Program-made: the position numbers and the translations under genes | Notes under the pieces: generated by a model | Database searches by the model: none | Told to the model about the DNA's origin: nothing | Seen by the model: only the letters and a program-made list of their open reading frames with translations | Source: Frisingicoccus caecimuris | Lineage (GTDB): Bacteria; Bacillota; Clostridia; Lachnospirales; Lachnospiraceae | NCBI RefSeq assembly: GCF_004340975.1 | Contig: NZ_SLXA01000001.1 | Location: forward strand, 173,012-237,011 | Length of the DNA: 64,000 nucleotides | Direction of reading: 5' to 3' | In this document: positions 60,554 through 64,000 of the stretch, in pieces | Layout of the letters: each line of letters opens with the position of its first letter | How positions within the stretch are numbered: position 1 is the first letter of the stretch

Positions 60554-60760
60554 TTACATCAACATCTTAAACAGCATGGCTACCTGTTCCTCTTCCACCT
60601 GCTGTTCTTCGTCCCACATCGTCACTTTTCCATCTTCATAATCCGCCGCATCTCCCGGGAAAACACGTCTCGGAAAAAGTTCTCTCGGCAGTCTGAGCGT
60701 CTCCCTGTCCGACTCGCATACAATGACGTTTTCCATAACTTCTCCAACTACAATTTTCAT
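60554..60760 (-). CDS. DUF3006-like small protein
   Basis: 68 residues: KIVVGEVMENVIVCESDRET, LPRELFPRRVFPGDAADYED, the SH3-like strand pattern of DUF3006 proteins (protein 'protects' cargo ORFs with an LPxxLxPxxxxxGD block). The C-terminus is acidic (EEQQVEEEQV). Function unknown. GGAGG before the chosen ATG. Possibly in one transcript behind the kinase-like gene 35 bp upstream. Confidence 0.7.
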   Translation of the reverse strand: MKIVVGEVMENVIVCESDRETLRLPRELFPRRVFPGDAADYEDGKVTMWDEEQQVEEEQVAMLFKMLM

Positions 60761-60795
60761 TGTTTTTACCTCCGTCATGTTTCTTTTATGTATCC

Positions 60796-61281
60796 TTAAA
60801 TATACTGCATCCGTTCAAAATAGCGAATCAGTACATCCGCACAATTCTCAATACCCCATTCCGACGTATCCAGTATAATGTGATAGTCGCTCACATCTCC
60901 CCAGGTCCGTCCAGTATGCTGATAGTAGTATTTCTCCCGCTCCGCATCCGTCTCTTCAATGCGCTTTACAGCTTCTTCATAGGAAAGCCCATCCTTTTCC
61001 ATCACCCGGTGAATCCGGTCCTCTTTGTCGGCGCACACATAAATATTAAAAACATTGGATTGATCTTTTAATATTTCTGACGCGCACCGTCCGAGAATAA
61101 TACAAGGCTTCTCAGCTAACTCACGGATAGCTTCCGCTTCCGTCTCAAAAGCATTCTTGCGAACCTCCTGCTCCACATTCACCTTGTCATAAACCGGCAA
61201 TCCCAGTCTCTCCGATAATTCTTTCGCAATGGTGCTTGCGCCTGTACCATATCTACGGCTCATGGTAATAACTAATCCCAT
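60796..61281 (-). CDS. cytidylate kinase-like protein (AAA_26)
   Basis: 161 residues, P-loop fold: TMSRRYGTGASTIAKELSER in place of a standard Walker A, IILGRCASEILKD, and DAEREKYYYQHTGRTWGD, the pattern of 'cytidylate kinase-like family' proteins. The GTGAST loop lacks the usual GKS lysine, so nucleotide kinase activity is uncertain. The true cmk is elsewhere in the window. AAAGGGGG before ATG. Role unknown. Confidence 0.85.
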   Translation of the reverse strand: MGLVITMSRRYGTGASTIAKELSERLGLPVYDKVNVEQEVRKNAFETEAEAIRELAEKPCIILGRCASEILKDQSNVFNIYVCADKEDRIHRVMEKDGLSYEEAVKRIEETDAEREKYYYQHTGRTWGDVSDYHIILDTSEWGIENCADVLIRYFERMQYI

Positions 61282-61441
61282 ACCCGTGTGCCCCCTTTGA
61301 TGTAAATCTTCTTATACAGGTTCTATGATAAGTCACTTGATGTTATTTGTCAAATTCTCAAAGGTCTTTTTATCCCATTTTTTTAGAATATTTTTCACTT
61401 TTTACACATACAATTTATGGAAAAATTTTTTGAGGTTTTTT

Positions 61442-62266
61442 ATGAAAATGAAACCCAGATACATAACTGCCGTAAAAATCGGCATGCTTTTTGTCGCCGC
61501 TTACATGTTTGGCCATTTCAGCGCCGTTGCCGCAGATTACTTTCAGCCGGAAGCTGTAGAAGCCTCTGCTGACGGTAACTGGGGACTGAGTTTCCAACAG
61601 GAAGGAGAACCCCCGGTAGCCAACGCTTCTGCTGAAGAACTGGCAAAATATGATGCCTACTATGCCGAAATGACCGATGAAAAAGTTCTCTATCTGACCT
61701 TTGATGCCGGATACGAAAACGGAAATATGCCTGCTATTTTAGATGCGCTGAAAAAGCATCAGGCACCGGCCACCTTTTTTGTTGTGGGAAACTTCATCGA
61801 GAGCGAACCCCAATTGATCCAGAGGATGGTATCCGAAGGCCACACCGTTGGAAATCACACCTACAGCCATCCGGATATGTCAAAAATCTCCACTGTGGAA
61901 GCCTTTACCCAGGAGCTTGAAGGCGTCGAAAAGCTCTATGAAAAAATAACCGGTCAGCCGATGATCAAGTATTATCGACCACCGCAGGGTAAATACAGCG
62001 AAATGAATCTCCAAATGGCCAAAGATCTGGGATATAAAACCTTTTTCTGGAGTCTGGCCTATGTGGACTGGTATGTGGATAAACAGCCGACGAAGGAGGA
62101 AGCCTACGATAAACTCCTTGGCCGCATCCATCCCGGCGCTATCGTCCTCCTCCACAGTACCTCTTCCACCAACGCTGAAATCCTCGATGAACTTCTGACC
62201 AAATGGGAAGAAATGGGCTACAGCTTTAAGAGCCTGGATGAACTGGTCGGCGCCCCGCAGACATAA
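61442..62266 (+). CDS. PdaA-like polysaccharide deacetylase
   Basis: 274 residues. One N-terminal membrane/signal helix (~10-30), then a NodB domain: LTFDAGYENG with D88, metal His H139 and H143 in GNHTYSHPDM, and RPPQGKYSE. The TFDxGYENG form (Ala89 where NodB enzymes have Asp) is typical of PdaA, the de-N-acetylase needed for muramic delta-lactam in spore cortex. GAGG lies 6 nt before the chosen ATG; the longer frame is a Phe-rich non-coding stretch. A weak sigma-G-like AGAATA-16-CATACAA lies upstream. Confidence 0.87.
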   Translation: MKMKPRYITAVKIGMLFVAAYMFGHFSAVAADYFQPEAVEASADGNWGLSFQQEGEPPVANASAEELAKYDAYYAEMTDEKVLYLTFDAGYENGNMPAILDALKKHQAPATFFVVGNFIESEPQLIQRMVSEGHTVGNHTYSHPDMSKISTVEAFTQELEGVEKLYEKITGQPMIKYYRPPQGKYSEMNLQMAKDLGYKTFFWSLAYVDWYVDKQPTKEEAYDKLLGRIHPGAIVLLHSTSSTNAEILDELLTKWEEMGYSFKSLDELVGAPQT

Positions 62267-62295
62267 TTCGTAAATTTTTTCCCTTCTCTCAGGGC

Positions 62296-62346
62296 AAAAA
62301 AATTCCTTCTCTGTTCATCATATCCGGAACAGAGAAGGATTTCTTT
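62296..62346. terminator. bidirectional terminator PdaA-like/permease
   Basis: TCCTTCTCTGTTC and GAACAGAGAAGGA, perfect 13-bp stem with A-run before and T-run after; separates convergent genes. Confidence 0.9.
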
Positions 62347-64000
62347 TAATCTAAATTATTTTCACTGACAATGCTATAATAGGCCCTGGATGTTGCCAGG
62401 TATACTAAAATATAAAACAGAGCAAATACGCCAAAACTACCAAGGGTTACCAAAATCAATAATCGGATATTCATTAATCCAAACAGCATCAACAATTTGG
62501 AAACCAGAGGAAACGCAAACCCCATATGAATCCCCGACATAATCAGTGGTGCAAAAAAGACGGTCAGCACCTGAGAATTGATGCTTTTCTTAATCTCCTT
62601 TTTCGTCATGCCCACTTTCTGAAGAATTTCAAACCGGGACTGATCTTCGTATCCCTCGATAATCTGTTTATAATACATGATCAGCACAGCGCCGCAGATG
62701 AACACAAGCCCCAGAATCAGACCAAGGGCAAAGAATCCGCTGTTTAATGAGAGATAATCATCCCGATAGGCAGCCATACATTCAAAGGACACGCTGAGAT
62801 TCTGTTCAGCCACTTCCTCCGCTGAAAGTCCGGTGGCTTCCATAATTGGCTCTGCCGTGACCCTTTCCATGATACGGTTATATATTTCCGTCTGTTCCTG
62901 CTCATCACACGCCAGATCGAAGCCGTAATAATCATGAATATAGGCCATTCCTCTCGCTCCTTTATCTCCCGTCCGGACCACTATTTCATTGAGAGCATTT
63001 AAAATGTCGGTCACATCCGGGACGAACAGAAACATCGACGGCATGATCTGCATCGAATCCGTTTTGTTTGACACGAATCCTTCTTCTGCGTTTTTGACGT
63101 GGAAAGTTCCGATGCCATCCAGAGTAATCTCATCATATTTAAAGTTTGTCTTCGTCGCATAGATTAAAGCCTCCCCTTCTGCAACGGTCTCGGACGTTCC
63201 CATAATCTGGTTATAATCTTCCAGAGGGATAACAAATATCTGCCAGTAATTGGAAAAATCCACCGAAGCGCTTATCTTGCTCTCATCTAAAATGATTCTG
63301 TCATCCTCCCTGATGCCTCCAAAGCTCACGTAACGGTAATGAATGGCATTTTCCTCCCTCTGCTGATGGGCTGCGAGCTCTTCGTCAATCACCTGATGAA
63401 AATAGGCCGTATACTCCTTATCCGCCACATTCGTTTCCAGGACCATATTTCTCGGATAACGCTGACGCAGCATATCTTCACCGCCAATGTAGAGGCAGGA
63501 AGTGGATGAGATCATTACAAGTACCATCGTTGAAAGAATACATATAGAAGCCAGCCCGGCGCCGTTGCGTTTCATCCGATACACCATGGAAGACAAAGAA
63601 ATAAAATGATTCGTTTTATAATAATAGCGTTTATTTTTCTGGAGCAACCGGCAAAAAGTTACTGAGCCGGCGATAAACAGCAGATAGGTCGCCACAATGA
63701 CCATGACGACAGCAACAAAAAACAAGAGCATGACCGTTATCGGATCCTGGATCGTTATGGCCAGATAATAAGCGCCGCCTAAAAGAACAAGGCCGACCAA
63801 AGCCAGAAGCCAGTTGGCCTTCGGCGGTTTCTCCCCTACCGACTCACTCTTCATCAGTTCCACTGGTTTTGATTTATAAACCTGATACAGACTACTCAGC
63901 AGAATCAAAGAGAAAATAACTCCAAACCATTTTAAAGTCATTACCAGAGCTTCTTCATCAACGGTAAAATTAAATCCCACCGTACTGTCTAAAATTCTCG
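62346..64000 (-). CDS. FtsX-type ABC transporter permease, N-terminus missing
   Basis: At least 551 codons; the frame is open to the window edge, so the GTG at 63980 need not be the start and ~100 or more residues are probably missing. Several membrane helices at both ends flank a ~230-residue outside domain (~185-425). Last helices MIMSGIHMGFAFPLVSKLLM and FEILQKVGMTKKEIKKSIN (FtsX motif). Resembles BceB/YxdM-like permeases of peptide-antibiotic sensing and detoxification systems; the ATPase and two-component genes expected upstream lie outside the window. Substrate unknown. Confidence 0.88.
   Translation of the reverse strand, partial: RILDSTVGFNFTVDEEALVMTLKWFGVIFSLILLSSLYQVYKSKPVELMKSESVGEKPPKANWLLALVGLVLLGGAYYLAITIQDPITVMLLFFVAVVMVIVATYLLFIAGSVTFCRLLQKNKRYYYKTNHFISLSSMVYRMKRNGAGLASICILSTMVLVMISSTSCLYIGGEDMLRQRYPRNMVLETNVADKEYTAYFHQVIDEELAAHQQREENAIHYRYVSFGGIREDDRIILDESKISASVDFSNYWQIFVIPLEDYNQIMGTSETVAEGEALIYATKTNFKYDEITLDGIGTFHVKNAEEGFVSNKTDSMQIMPSMFLFVPDVTDILNALNEIVVRTGDKGARGMAYIHDYYGFDLACDEQEQTEIYNRIMERVTAEPIMEATGLSAEEVAEQNLSVSFECMAAYRDDYLSLNSGFFALGLILGLVFICGAVLIMYYKQIIEGYEDQSRFEILQKVGMTKKEIKKSINSQVLTVFFAPLIMSGIHMGFAFPLVSKLLMLFGLMNIRLLILVTLGSFGVFALFYILVYLATSRAYYSIVSENNLD

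Overview
The window looks like chromosome of an anaerobic, spore-forming member of the Clostridia, most likely Lachnospiraceae. The evidence is the fused ispH-rpsA gene, a Re-type citrate synthase beside NADP isocitrate dehydrogenase, a class III (anaerobic) ribonucleotide reductase, clostridial thiolase, biotin-dependent sodium-pump decarboxylase genes, SpoIIM, and strong AGGAGG ribosome binding sites with many GTG/TTG starts. This placement is inferred from gene content; no rRNA is present. I saw no tRNA, rRNA or CRISPR array.

Bases 1 to about 7,240 are the integrase end of a prophage-like element that continues off the left edge, and most of it is more AT-rich than the rest. Leftward genes are small phage-type ORFs: an XRE regulator, several 60-90 residue proteins, a Cro-like protein, a small membrane protein and a repeat protein cut by the edge. 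Rightward genes form the maintenance side: XRE repressor, ImmA-like metalloprotease, lipoprotein, a probable type I holin-like toxin with antisense RNA, a DUF3644 protein with a HEPN-type RX4H motif, and a tyrosine integrase. The two arms diverge from a compact switch whose two facing promoters both carry repressor-type operators in their spacers. A serine recombinase gene then lies between two similar terminators, each preceded by the same 10-bp sequence.

From about 8 kb on the DNA is ordinary core chromosome. 8-17 kb: CwlC-like amidase, tandem PPK2 polyphosphate phosphotransferase, Nudix protein, class B PBP with its FtsW/RodA partner, U32 peptidase and ZapA. 17-27 kb: ruvAB, a CmpB-like membrane protein, an RNase H-fold exonuclease, ispH-rpsA with cmk and a BaiN-type flavoprotein, and thlA. 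27-36 kb: nrdD with a C-terminal redoxin domain, then a five-gene biotin-dependent carboxyltransferase/sodium-pump operon, then a D,D-carboxypeptidase. 36-44 kb: HAD phosphatase, scpAB with a degenerate M50-like protein, DAHP synthase, xerD, spoIIM, nudF, proC and yebC. 44-49 kb: a leftward rex-acpS-nnr-alr-mazF-corC operon. 49-59 kb: ABC-F ATPase, GntR regulator with Re-citrate synthase and icd (glutamate-precursor branch), intracellular subtilase, MATE transporter, galE, an XRE regulator and mnmM. 59.6-64 kb: a Cys/Gly-rich small protein and an uncharacterised partner, DUF3006-like protein, cytidylate-kinase-like protein, PdaA-like deacetylase, and an FtsX-type permease cut by the right edge.

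The sequence suggests several regulatory links: a Rex operator at thlA with rex itself in the window, paired NrdR boxes at nrdD, a perfect 24-bp palindrome over the citrate synthase promoter next to its GntR regulator, and sporulation sigma-factor promoter matches upstream of spoIIM (sigma-E), the CwlC-like amidase and the Cys-rich gene (sigma-K/E). All promoter and operator calls were made by eye.
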